The position numbers and the translations under genes are program-made. 64,000 bases of DNA from Tetragonia tetragonoides (Eukaryota > Streptophyta > Magnoliopsida > Caryophyllales > Aizoaceae): NCBI GenBank assembly GCA_038025085.1, contig CM076151.1:6765501-6829500 (forward strand), given 5' to 3'. Position 1 is the stretch's first letter; the number at the start of each line of letters is the position of its first letter. This document shows, one piece after another, positions 12,452 to 25,030 of this stretch. The notes under the pieces are model-generated. The model was not told the DNA's origin, did no database searches, and saw only the letters and a list, made by a program, of their open reading frames with translations.

Positions 12452-13620
12452 CCTGGATTATTATAGGACAATGTTAACCATCAAGAACGAAGAAGTGAGG
12501 CACAAGGACATGGGGGAAAGGGGGGGAGGGCATATTACAAAAATGAGTTAGAAAAAAAAAAAAAGCAGTCCTTTTTAAAGGGATTATGATAGCTGTCTCA
12601 AATTTATTTGATACAAACATTTTCCAACAGAGTGAGGATGAGCATTGAAGAACTGGTACCATCTAATTTATTGGTCCATTGCAATGGAAAACAGAATGTT
12701 AAATGAGAAGCCCTAAAGCAGAAGACAAAAGACCCATTTTCGATGCACAGAAGCTAGAACTAAGTAAACATGTACAGTTTAAGAAGATGAAGGTCCAGTC
12801 CACCAGGCAAGCAGCATTTATTCCAGAAATCATTATTCTTCATGTACTATCAGCAAAACAAAAATTAAGCCACACCCCATCAAGTTTCTCTTATGGGGCA
12901 TCATGGAAGCAATTTAATCTCTTCCTGAACATCAAACTAACATGTGTTTTACTTTCCTTCCATCTACCTTAGTTAATACTCCTTCAAAACTCAGTCATTT
13001 GGCAATCAACCCACCCACCACTGCCATCTTTACAAGTTGCCACGGGCAATGTTGAGCTATACCATATATTCAGTTCAACTAATTGTACCTACAAGCAATG
13101 CTCCGACACCCATTTACGATATCACCCTCGGCCCCTTCCAACTAGACCCAAATCAAACAGGCAGGTCCATTCTTAGGAAACACAGTGAGTCCAACTAACC
13201 ATGCATAGTTGAAATGCCTCTAATTTTCACACCCATACCTCAAAAGATACCTTCTTGAATTTTGATGTGTGCAAAACTAATCCAAATCTTACAAAACCAA
13301 AACATCTTATTGATATCTGGTATAAACTTCAAAGCTAAACAAAACCCACATGGAGTATATAATAAATCAGTAGAGCAAATCATACATACCTTATGAAGAG
13401 AAAATAATCTGTACCCACGTCGTCTTCTTACGGCTCCTTATGCAAACAAACTCAAAACAGCATCTACAACAACAAAAATAAAGTCTTCATTAACAACTAA
13501 TTTTCAAAACTTGAACATTAAATGTTGAATTAAATTCAAGAACGTTGATGCTGAAACCCCAATTAAAAGAAAACAATTAGTGACTTGCCTGTGTTGTACC
13601 CAGATTATGAATGGGAGAGA
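12452..13620 (-). promoter_or_regulatory. Predicted 5' UTR exons and introns of the TCF25 gene
   Basis: On the minus strand an acceptor (AATCCAG, then GGAAATATG) lies six bases before the start codon, so the coding exon should begin at 12452. A strong donor (CATAAG, then GTATGTATG) sits at 13390/13389, giving a 937-bp leader intron. Upstream, GTTGTAG at 13464-13470 could be an acceptor. It pairs with a possible GC donor (CACAG, then GCAAGT) at 13589/13588. All of this is splice-consensus reading, and the transcript start is unknown. Confidence 0.45.
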
Positions 13621-14870
13621 TGTCGAAGGTCAATCAATATTCGAATAAATAATTAATGAAGCATTAGGACTAGACTGGTCAAATATGTGAGTGATTGAGA
13701 TTGAAGAATTTTGGTTTTTGGGGACGAAATATTTCAGCTGACATGAGTCGGCGATATGAAAAAGTACGACCCAGAGAGCCGAAGGGAATTTGACTCGGTT
13801 CCCATCCTCAAAGCCCGGCTCACTCGTTGCCTCAGGTTTTTCTTTTTTTTTTTTTTGTGATTTTCTTTTTTCTTTTGTCATAAAACAATGAAATTGCTCA
13901 ACGTAAATCTAAAATTACTAAACGCAAATATTTTTATCACAATGTTTCCCAAATTATCCTTTTCATTAGAAATGCAACTGCCTCCTCATTTTTTTTCTTC
14001 TCTCAAATCTCTCTACCATATTTTCTTCTATTCATTGAATCACCATTGATGATACGTTTGATATGACTTGTTTTTTCTATAAAATTAATGATGAAATTCA
14101 TACCTATTAAATTTTGAACTTTTTACATTCATGGAGGTTTTCTGGGTGGCTATTATGTTGTGGTTGTTTTGTTTCTTAGTGGTGGCGGCTGAGTGGGTGG
14201 TAGAAGGAAGTCGGCTTCGGAGTCTAGGGTTGTTTTGTCTAGTGGGGTTGAGTTGCGGCAACTGAACAGGCGACACTCCACCATTTTTATCCCCCATCGT
14301 CAACCGAGCTCCTCCTCCGTCAACGTTGCGCAACACCTACCCGCACCTATCCCTGATAACATCCCGCCACACCCTTTCACCGGCGTCCTCGCCCACACCT
14401 GCTCGCCTCTCTCTCTTTCCCAATCCTCTAGCATCTTTTTGTACAGCCACAAATAATGGTGCTTTCATTATTTAAGAGTTGTTATTTTTTCCCATAGATT
14501 TAAGAGTTGCTATTAAGTCTACTTGCCAATTATCTAATTATCTAATATAAAAACATTGAATCAAGATAACAGACGACAATCAAATATGAGTTTATGGGAG
14601 AATTGACAGAGAGAAAGGAGTGAGAAAGGAAAAGGGGTAAGGAATTGTTAAGGGTATTTTGAGAAAAAGTATTTGCATTCACTAATTTCATATTTACGTT
14701 TAGCAATCCTCTAAAATAAAGAGAAAGTATTGTGTAACACCAACTCGTACCATTACAAATGGGAATTCACTATTTAAAAATATGGGGTCACTTATTATGA
14801 GTTGCCTTATTACTCCTATTCTTTTGAACAAAGCTTGAAATCATTAATTATTGATTTGTTCATGTGTTTT
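13621..14870. other. Intergenic DNA with low-complexity tracts
   Basis: This is the probable promoter region of the TCF25 gene followed by AT-rich spacer. A G/C-richer patch at 14160-14450 has open frames on both strands, but they carry no recognisable domain and no splice context. Confidence 0.4.
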
Positions 14871-14873
14871 TGA

Positions 14874-15645
14874 GTAAATTATCCATAAGCAACTATTTCA
14901 AGTTAATTATTTGAAAAAATTTCACTTAGGTGCTTTAAGGTTTTGAGTATTATTTTTTAGGTGTTCTGAGGTTTGAATAATTTCACTTGGGTGACACTAT
15001 GTTTTGCAAAGAATTTCACATAGGTGACACTAGATAGCGGTGTTAACTATCCGTTAAATTATAGATCTAATTGTAATAATTAATGTTAGTAAACTAACCT
15101 TTTTCTTTTCTTTTCTTTCTTAAGGTAGGTAACTAACCAGCCAATTCATGTAACTCAATTCATTCCATTCAAAATAGTGAGGAGCATGTCTTTTTCTTGC
15201 CACTTTTTCTAAATTTTTTTGGATGTGTTTTCTCGCAATTTCTGGGTGAAGTAAGCATATTAACTTCGGAAATTTTCTGGTGTTTTTTTGGGAAATTTTT
15301 GGGATTTTTAAGTTTTTTTTTCGAAAATTTGGTTTTTTGTAAATCAATTGTTGCAAAATAAATAAATAAATTAATTCATAGTTTAGCATGTTAATCAATG
15401 TTAATCAATGTTAATCGGGATCATCAAAGATAATCACCCTTCACACTTCATCAAAAGTTAACGGAAAGTTAACGGAAGTTAGCCTCCATCATCACTTGTC
15501 ACCTATGTGAAATTATTTACCAAACCTCGTGTCACCTAAGTGAAATTATTCAAACCTCAGAACACCTAAAAAATAATACGCAAAACCTCAAAGCACCTAA
15601 ATGAAAATTTTTCTAATTATTTTTATCTTGTAAACTATGGATTAT
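14874..15645. mobile_element. Foldback/MULE-like non-autonomous element with long terminal inverted repeats
   Basis: About 180 bp at the left (14874-15060) is matched in reverse complement at the right (15465-15645). Landmarks on the left arm are TTCACTTAGGTGCTTTAAGG, GGTGTTCTGAGGTTTGAAT and TTTCACATAGGTGACAC. Their complements appear in reverse order on the right arm (GTCACCTATGTGAAA, TTCAAACCTCAGAACACC, AAAGCACCTAAATGAAAA). The ~400-bp centre has no coding potential and includes a short triple repeat (GTTAATCAAT) near 15395. Long arms and a small core fit a MITE or foldback element. I could not settle the target-site duplication. Confidence 0.75.
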
Positions 15646-15649
15646 TTGA

Positions 15650-17020
15650 AGTTAGACTCATTAAAAAATGATAAACTCAGGCCCGTAGATGAGGGAGTGC
15701 GGAATGGGCGATAGAACAGGGCCCCGAAATTTGAGGGGTCCATGATTATGAAATTAATAGAATATAATCTTTAGGAGATATGTAACATAACTAAAGTGAA
15801 GCTTAGTTGGTTCCATGCTTATGCTATAACTTGTTGGAGTCTAGAGGTCACAATCTATTATACGTTTTTCAGGGGCCTAATTTTTTATCATAGCACTGGG
15901 CCTCGAAAAAGATTACTATGACCCTGGATAAACTGATTAAACATTTGATATAAGACGACTTAAAATGAGTCGAATCTACCTAACTTTTTTTTTGTTATAT
16001 TTTTAGAGATTTCAGACAAATTTGGAATTGAAAACCCAAATAAAATATAAATAAAAAAAAATAGGGAAAAATGAGGGTCTTCAAAAAAAAAAAAAACTAT
16101 TTACCCTCACTAATAATTTGGTTCTCGGGAGATTTTCCTACAGATGAGACGATGTCGCTCGACTCGTGCACATGACATATTCGCAGTGTGGTGGGATGAG
16201 AATTTTGGGCCGCTCCTTATTACTTCATTAATATTATTATTGGTTTTTTCCTACTTTGGTCATCACAAACTTCATTGTTGTTATATTACTGATTTGTTTC
16301 CATTAATACTTTTGATTCATTAACCCAATATTAATTGCTAGGATTTGTATCCTTTAATCACAACCTCTCCTCAAGTTTTGTAACATCCATTGATCCACAT
16401 TTCTTTTTATAAGTTGAGCAGTTGTGCTCTACTTTTATTCGGCCCACACTATTAAAACCACCTTCTGACTTCATAAGCAATTGAATTTGCATTTTCTCTA
16501 AATTTATGGGCACGAGTGCACACATTCAAGAATGATTGTGTTAACCTTGGAACTATCCACTGATAATAGTTTTATACGAGGATATTGCTTTCAAGGTAAT
16601 TGTCAAAACACGATTTTGATGGACTCCTTTCTTTGTCATTGATTTATATTATCAAATTGAATAAATATATCCTTTTGCCATCTTCAAATTATATTAAGAG
16701 CTATCAATATTTTGATTTTGATAAACCTACAATCTAATGATGACCCGTTAACAAATTTTCCCGTGATGAATAGGCAATTGATATACATTATGCATAATAC
16801 TATCTTCGTTCTCTAAAGCGAAGACTATATATTGTACGTATTTATACTTAAGAGAAATATTACTTACTATTGCGAGTTTTCTTTTTTGAGAACAAACTAT
16901 TGCGAATTTTCAAATCAACCAGTCATCTCAATCATATCCCAAAAAAAAAAAACATGTCCTCTCAAAAAGAAAAGGTCGACTTGGTGAAAAAAGCAAAAAA
17001 AAATAAATAAATAAATAAAA
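15650..17020. other. Intergenic DNA, no gene seen
   Basis: AT-rich sequence. A patch at 15680-15930 (GGCCCCGAAATTTGAGGGG, then GGGCCTCGAAAAAGATTACT) reads like old transposon debris, but no frame survives. An ATAA microsatellite precedes the MULE insertion site. Confidence 0.4.
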
Positions 17021-17027
17021 ACACCCC

Positions 17028-17036
17028 AGGATTTAA
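17028..17036. repeat. Left 9-bp target-site duplication of the MULE
   Basis: AGGATTTAA here is repeated exactly at 30472-30480. Nine base pairs is the characteristic duplication length of Mutator-like elements. Directly inside both copies the terminal sequences align end to end. Confidence 0.85.
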
Positions 17037-17057
17037 CAGTGGGTGATGTATACTTGC

Positions 17058-17083
17058 GTTTGTACCCAGCAATGGGTACAAAC
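17058..17083. repeat. Perfect hairpin at the left end of the MULE
   Basis: GTTTGTACCC (17058-17067) is followed by a six-base loop and its exact reverse complement GGGTACAAAC (17074-17083). The right end of the element carries only the GGGTACAAA-type arm. The left hairpin may have arisen by local duplication-inversion. Confidence 0.7.
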
Positions 17084-17268
17084 AGAAGGAAACGGCCGCG
17101 TTTTATTAAATGAAACAGGCCCCACATAAACGAACTGCTGCTCAGCTAAAAAAAACACAAAACGCGCGCCTCTCTTCTCTCTTTCTTTCTCTCTCTTCAA
17201 ACGCGAAGAAAGCCGCCATTGAAGAATTTTCGCAGCTCAAATTCATCAACAATTTCAAACAACATTGA

Positions 17269-20200
17269 ATGGAAGGACATTTGAGCTCAAATTCATCAAC
17301 AATTTCAAGCGAAAATGTAATTTTATATTTATTTTATCAGATTTAGGATTTTCATTGTGAAAACTAATTCAATTTGATTGTTAACTGCAGGTTATCGATA
17401 ATGAAGGAATACGAACATCAATTGAGGTTTCTTCACCAATTCATCTACAATCATCAACAACTTTATCAATTGAAGAACAAAAAATGCAGTTGATTTCAAA
17501 TGAAAGTAGTAAGTTCACTTACAGCTTTCAAAAAGTTCATTTCAATAATTGAATATATTTTGTTATATGAAATAAACTGATATACAATGTGTTTAATCTT
17601 CTAGGAAATGAACAGTGTCATCTGAACAGATGAACACTCATCATTTTAAAATGAAATGATTTTTTGAATGAGCTTATTGAACTTACTGTATGTTCATCAT
17701 GAATAATTGTATGTTCATTTATACTAAGTTGATAGTTCATTGTTAATAGCAAAATCCATAGTCTGTTTAATGTTCATCATGAATATACTAAATGTTCATT
17801 CAAAGTATGCTGATAGTTCATTGAAAATAGCTACAATAGTTCGTACTTAGTTTGTTTAATAGTTCATCATGAATATACTTGATGTTCATCCTCAAAAACT
17901 CAATAGTTCATTCATACTATGCTAATATCTATGTTCTTTTATAGTATGCTCAAAATTCATTCACAATAGTATCCTGATGGTTCACTCAAAATATACTGAT
18001 AGTTTATTCAAATTAGTATATAATATTGGATCTTCATCATAAAATAATCGTATGTTCATCATAAATAAACTGGATGTTCATCATAAAATAACTGTATGTT
18101 CATCATAAATAAACTGGATGTTCATCATAAAATAACTATATGTTCATCATAAATAAACTGGATGTTCATCACCAACATAATTGTTCATTCATAAAAATAG
18201 TATATTGATAGTTCATTGAGCAAAGCTAAATTATTGCCTTCTTTTACCTACATTGCTCCTTTAGTTTCTTTTGAATGAATTATAGGTTTAACTTTGAATA
18301 ATTGGATGTTCATCATGAATAATTGGATGTTCATCATGAATAATTGTATGTTCATTTATACTAAGCCGATAGTTCATTGTTAATAGCAAAATTCATAGTC
18401 TGTTTAAAGTTCATCATGAATATACTAAATGTTCATTCAAAGTATGCTGATAGTTCATTGAAAATAGCTAAAATAGTTCATACTTAGTTTGTTTAATAGT
18501 TCATCATGAATATACTTGATGTTCATCCCCAAAAACTCAATAGTTCATTCATACTATGCTAATAGTTCATTCTATGTTCTTTTATTATATGCTCAATATT
18601 CATTCACAATAGTATCCTGATGGTTCACTCAAAGTATATTGATAGTTCATTCAAAGTATATTGATAGTTCATTGAGCAAACCTAAATCATTGCTTCCTTT
18701 TACCTACATTGTTCCTTTAGTTTCTTTTGAATGAATTATAAGTTTGACTTGCAATAATTGGATGTTTACATAGACACTGTCGTTGCGCATGCTGAAGAAG
18801 CTAAAAAGTCAGAGTTAATGGGGATGAATGTAAAAAGTGATGAAGAAGCTTATGAGCTATAAAATGACTATGCATTCTCAAAAGGTTTTAGCATTATAAA
18901 GGACCAAATTAGATATAGAGTGGATGACAGCATATCCATGAGACAATATTGCTGTCAAAAGGCAGGAAAAAAGAATGACTCAAAGAAAAACGAGAGGAGT
19001 TACTCAAGGGCAGACATCAGAAGTAATTGCAAAGCATGCATACACTTCAATGTAGATAGATCAGGTCTGTGGACTGTTACAAAGCATATAATGAAACATA
19101 CTCATGTGTTATGCCCTGAAAATTATAGGCACCTAATGAGATCACATAGGGGTGTTACAAACGAACAATTGAGTTTTTTGCAAATGTTCAAGAATTGTGA
19201 TTTGCCCATAGCAGATGCAGTTAGGCTGTTAGTAGAACAATATGGAGGTTCTCCGAATGTGGGATTCACCAAGGTAGATGCATACAATGCTTTGGCACAA
19301 GAAGAAGCAAAGAGATTTGATGGAAGTGATTCAAACACACTGATTGAGATTTTCAAAAGAAGGCAGCAAAATGAAAACGATTTCTACTTTGATTTTGAAG
19401 TTGATGAGGATGGGAGACTATGTAGCTTTTTCTGGCGTGATGAACAAATGAAGAAAGATTATGAAGTTTTTGGGGACCTAGTCATACATGACACAACATA
19501 TCGTACAAACAAGTACGACATGATATGTGGTCCTTTCGTAGGAATAAACAACCACACAAATAACATCATGTTTGGTTGTGGATTCATGATAAATGAGAGA
19601 ACAAGTTCTTTTGTTTGGTTGTTCAATACATTCTTAACATCAATGGGCAATGTGAAACCACAGACAATAATGACAGATGAATCATATGCAATGTCAGCAG
19701 CAATAAAAATAGTATTCCCCAAACAAAAACACAGGCTTTGCATTTGGCACATCACAAAAAACTCAAGGGATAGGATTAGAGCATTGAGGAGACAACCCGG
19801 ATTCATAGAGAAGTTTGATCATCTGATGGAAGGCTGTGACACAGAAGCAGAATTCAACTTCTACTGGGAAAGGTAAACAAAATTTAAATTTTACAAAATT
19901 TGTTCATACACTTTGACCTGCTTGTTCATAAGCATGTACCTCCTTGTTCATTGATTAAATGCACACTTGGTTGATTCTTAATTGTCATCATTGAGCTGGA
20001 CTTTGTTGACCATAAAGTGTCTGCATTGTTGCTGCTGCAGCATTGCTTCTCCCAGCAGCAGCAGAACTCCAGTACAGCTGTTGCACTGTTGTTTTTTTCC
20101 AATTTCAGTTGCACTTTTTTTATATCAAAAACACTTGATATTGTAAGCCAAAGATAAGGTGTTCATTTTATGATAATTAATTGTTCATCTTGGGATAAAT

Positions 20201-21876
20201 GGTTGTTCATTTTGATGGTATAATTGTTCATTTTCCTTGCATTTAAAGATTACAGGATTAACTGACTATTGACCTTTGAGTGTTCAGATTAATGTTTGAA
20301 TTTAATTACTATTTTAGACATAGTCATTCAAAAGATCTCTAGAACTAGTTAATCCTTTGTAAAAGCACACTGAAAACATCATTTATGATCAAATCTAGAG
20401 CTCAAGACATGTTCTTTCCCTGATTATGTCCTGCTTGTTCATTTGCTGATCTTTTCTCCCATTTTTTTTTATAAGAACCCTTATTGAATTACTTTAAAAT
20501 CATTAATTTTTTTGCATGCAACAGATTGATAACTGAATATCAATGTGAGAACAACAATTGGATGCAGAAGTTTTATTCTACAAGGGAAAAATGGTGTCCA
20601 GCCTTTTCGAAAAATTACTTCTCAGCATTCATTCTGTCATCACAGCGAAGTGAATCAAAGAACAATGCAATCTGTAAGAAGTTACAAAAGACAACAGGTT
20701 TATGTGACTTCTATTCCATATTCTGTGAGGTAGTACGAGAATGGAGAAGAACTGAAAACACATTCAACCACACAAATGAATATGGAAGGCCTGAAATGAT
20801 AATTGATCACGTCGCCATACTATGCCATGCAAGAGAAATCTACACAATGAGTGCATGTAGGATGTTTGAGGAGCAGTTTGTTAATGGAGCAGCATGCAGT
20901 CAAATAAATGGTGGCACTACAGATGGGAAAATGGTATACCATGTCTGGAGAGAAGGGCCTGATATATTTCCACATGAAGTTATCATTGATCCTGAAACAT
21001 TAACAAGCACTTGCACTTGCACTTGCAATTCCTATACACAAAATGGGATATTGTGCTACCATATATTACGAATGTATAACGTTCTTTGCTTTCGAAAGAT
21101 CCCTGAGCAGTACATACTTCATAGATGGACAAAGGAAGCTAAGAAATGTGAGGATTCATTGCCGATCGAAGAATGTACGGCTTCACCAACAAAAAGGATC
21201 AAAGACACATCACCAAATATGATAGTTGCTTCAATATGGAGAACAAAGATGATAAGGAAATACAGTAACTTGATATCAGCAAGTGACTCCAACAAGAAAA
21301 TAAGGGAAATCTGTGAAGACGGGTTTATGAAAACAAGAGAGAATGTGCAAGCTGAACTTGGAGCACAAATTAATGACGGAGAAGAAGATTCATCAAACTC
21401 AAAAGGTCAAATACAAAACCCTAAAGGAGGAAAAGTAGTAGGAGAAAGAAACAAAAGGAAAGTGAGTAAACGAGACAAGATATGCAATGTGATAAGAGGG
21501 CGTAGAGCTGCTAATCCAAAAAGAGCAAGAATCCACACTAAGATTGCAGTACAAGAATCTGTTAAGGTAAAATTGCAAAATTCAGTATAATAATGCACAT
21601 TTTGTAAGATTTCATTGCAGAAAACTAACCGTTTAACACTCGTAGGATGTTGTTCAAAAGCTTGCTGGTGAAGGAGGATACTTGTTGCATCCAGTAGCAG
21701 GAGGACAACATTTGAGACAACCAATGAACAACTGTATGCCTCTCCTTGCACAGAGCATTTCCCAGATGATCGTACCACCAAGAAGGTCAGATTACATCAA
21801 CAATGAACAACAGAATGCTACAAAAACAAGTCATCTAATTGCAAACAATATAGAACATGATAATCATGAAGCCTAG
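17269..21876 (+). pseudogene. FAR1-related MULE transposase, one in-frame stop
   Basis: Five exons (17269-17316, 17391-17508, 18774-19872, 20525-21566, 21646-21876) join in phase to 846 codons including the final stop. One TAA interrupts codon 85 (18860-18862), where the FAR1 domain normally has an aromatic residue (EAYEL, stop, NDYAFSKGF). The FAR1 zinc-binding region follows (QYCCQK, NCKACIHF, HIMKHTH). The MULE DDE core has Asp at codons 295 (VIHDTTYRTN) and 357 (IMTDESYAM), then RLCIWHITKN. The third acidic residue probably lies near FNFYWERLITEY, which spans the 652-bp intron. A SWIM zinc finger (CTCTC, NSY, ILCYHILRMY) closes the core, and the basic C-terminus may hold a nuclear signal. 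Apart from the stop everything is open, so decay looks recent, or the stop may be allele-specific. Confidence 0.85.
17630..18760. repeat. GTTCAT repeat block 1, with internal duplication (transposase intron 2)
   Basis: This 1.27-kb intron consists largely of GTTCAT units followed by short A/T-rich spacers, such as GTTCATCATAAATAAACTGG. A ~280-bp section near 17690-17970 recurs at about 18345-18625 with few differences, so the block grew by segmental duplication as well as by short tandem repeats. Confidence 0.8.
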
Positions 21877-22099
21877 TTCAATCTTTGTTTGAACTAGTAT
21901 ACTCAAAATATACTATATTGGACCTTTTACTAGAAAATGGATTTTACACTATTATATGTATTATACTCTAGGAGTATTTCCTAGAGTATCCTCCTTATGA
22001 ACAAGTGTAGATATTATCTTGATTTCATAGGTCTTTGGAATACCTACCTTGTACTTAGAATTGCTATATTGTTCTGGTATTGTTCTACTATATTGTTCT

Positions 22100-23480
22100 G
22101 ATAAAAGCTATAATCATTTGTTCATAAAGAAAGATGCATTTGTTCATAAAGGCAGATGCAATTGTTCATTCATTCAAATTATGCTTATAGTTCATTGACA
22201 TTATGTATGTTGTTCAAAGATCTTGGATAGTCTATCATTCAAGAATGCTCATCTGTAAAAAGCCTATAGTTCATCATAAAATAACTGTATGTTCATCATA
22301 AATAAACTGGATGTTCATCATTAAAAAACTGTGTTCATGAATAAACTGGATGTTCATCATAAATAAACTGGATGTTCATCATAAAATAACTGTATGTTCA
22401 TCATAAATAAACTGTATGTTCATCATAAATAAACTGGATATTCATAATAAATTAACTGTATGTTCATCATAAATAAACTGGATGTTAGTCACCAACATAA
22501 TTGTTCATTCATAAAAATAGTGGATGATTTAGAACAGTTTTGGCATCATTGTATAGATGATGTTTGAATGATTTTAGTTTGTTTTTTTTATTTTTTTGGA
22601 AGTTCAATTACTTATATTGGATTTATAGTGGATGTTCATCACCTATATACTGGATGTTCATCATGAATATACTGAATGTTCATCATAATATACTGGATGT
22701 TCATCTCTAACAACCTAATAGTTCATTCACATTATGCCTTTTAGTTCATTTTCACTATATCAATAGTTCATTCACCAAAGCCAGATAGTTCATTTACATT
22801 AAGCTGATGTTCATTCAGCTAATGTTCATTTACATTAAGCTGATGTTCATTCACAGTAACCTAATGTTCATTCACAATATGAAACATTGATCTAGAGATA
22901 TGCAGCTGTTAGGATTGTTCATTCACAAGAAGCTGGATGTTCATCATGAATATACTGAATGTTCATCATAATATACTGTATGTTCATCTCTAACAACCTA
23001 ATAGTTCATTCACATTATGCCTTTTAGTTCATTTTCACTATATCAATAGTTCATTCACCAAAGCCAGATAGTTCATTTACATTAAGCTGATGTTCATTCA
23101 GCTAATGTTCATTTACATTAAGCTGATGTTCATTCATAGTAACCTAATGTTCATTCACAATAAGCTGAATATTCATTCATGAAACATTGATCTAGAGATA
23201 TGCAGCTGTTAGGATTGTTCATTCACAAGAAGCTGATGTTCATTTTCAATTAGCTGACTATTCATTCACAATAAGCTGATTGTTCATTCACAATAAGCTG
23301 ATTGTTCATTCATGAAACACGGAGCTAGAGATATGCAGCTGTTAAGATTGTTCATTCACAATAAGCTGATGTTCATTTCAGTTAGCTGAAAATAATAAAC
23401 CTGCTAGAATGTACTCGATGCTTATAACAAGTCTAAAACTTCATTCATGTACTTGATGTTCATACAAGTTCTGCTTATAG
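22100..23480. repeat. GTTCAT repeat block 2, between the convergent MULE genes
   Basis: This is the spacer between the 3' ends of the transposase and the ULP1-like gene. It has tandem GTTCATCATAAATAAACTGG units at 22270-22500, then GTTCATTCAC-type units. A section at about 22645-22920 is repeated at about 22935-23215. All units keep the same strand. Confidence 0.8.
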
Positions 23481-24539
23481 TTCACACAGAGTATTTACAA
23501 AATCTAACAAAGAAATGTATATTTACAGCATTTTAAGTTGTTCAACACTAAATGTAATAGAAATTCAACATCAGAGACCAATTCACAAAGTTTTCAATGA
23601 ACTATTTTAAAGTTGCTTGCTCTTTTCTTCTTCGCTTCATCATCTCTTTTGCATCTTGAAGGAGACAGGTTTTGAGTTGGTTCAGCTCACACATCAGCAG
23701 CCTTGTGCAGTATTTGGACCTCAAAATCATCAAAGGCATATGCTGAAAATGAACAAGAGAAACATAAATATTAGAATACTATTTTTACAGATTTCAATTT
23801 AAATTACAGATTTTAAGTTATTTTTGTAATCTTACATTTGTCTTTTTCAAACCAGACTTCCATTTCTTGTGATCTCCATTATATGTTTCCATGTGCCTTA
23901 TGAGGTAAATGCCACAATTAGTCTTGTTATCATCATTTTGCCATGGAAATTTCAGAACATGTTCATCAAAAGACACTATGTCACCCCCCTTCTCAATCCC
24001 CTTCTCTATCAAATAATTTGCATAGGCCGTCACCTGTGTATAAGCCATTCGAAATAGTAATGTTAGATAAAGAATCATATTTTGTTTCATGTTTCTTTTT
24101 ATTAAGTTATAATTACCAAATCCTTTTGCAGAATCCTGATATTTGTCAGCAAAGCTGACACCACTTGGTGGTGGACAATTGTCGATTATCTCATAACGCT
24201 CTTTTTTGAAATTAATATAGACCAAGAAGTAATGGCCATGCCTGCAGACGGGAAAGAAGACCTGTGCATGGAAGCAAATACAATTAAAGATAGAAAGCAA
24301 ATATCTGAATGACTTTATATTTATTAGAACTCAGAAAAGTGTTATTGAGTTCTTACAAGGTCAGTATCTTTCAAGTCTGGTTTACCATAGTAATCTAACT
24401 CCATTTCCAATCTCTGCACATATTTGGCATAAGCTACCTTTGCTTCTTCAGTTTGCATTTTAAGAACCGAGGCATCCAACATAACCTGTCAAAACATTAG
24501 TGCAGTTTTTAATTCAAAATAAATGAACATTTGATAGTA

Positions 24540-25030
24540 CGTTAAAACCATCATGAAACATGAAGCTAGAGATATGCAGCTGTTAAGTTGATTGTTCATT
24601 CACAATAAGCTGATGATCATCTACATTAAACTGATTGTTCATTCACTATAACCAGACAGATCATTCACAATAAACTGATGTTGATAATAAGGTGATGTTC
24701 ATTTACATTAAGCTGATGTTCATTCAGCTAATGTTCATTTACATTAAGCTGATGTTCATTCACAGTAACCTAATGTTCATTCACAATAAGCTGATTGTTC
24801 ATTCATAAAACATGGATCTAGAGATATGCTCCTGTTAAGATTGTTCATTCACAAGAAGCTTATGTTCATTTTCAATTAGCTGACTGTTCATTCACAATAA
24901 GCTGACTGTTCATCCACAATAAGCTGATTGTTCATTCATGAAACATGGAGCTAGAGATATGCAGCTGTTAAGATTGTTCATTTCACAATAAGGTGATGTT
25001 CATTTCAATTAGCTGATTGTTCATTCTTAG
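24540..25030. repeat. GTTCAT repeat block 3
   Basis: This lies in an intron of the minus-strand ULP1-like gene. The units (GTTCATTCACAATAAGCTGA) are still in plus orientation and share phrases with block 2 (GATATGCAGCTGTTA), so the blocks were copied from one another. Confidence 0.75.

Noticed and set aside
23818..24300. Continuous minus-strand frame across 24033-24117 taken as one exon
   Set aside because: The middle section (about 28 codons) is intron-like, with a donor at 24116 and an acceptor before 24033. Family similarity stops at those borders. The resulting phase mismatch is noted in the gene entry.
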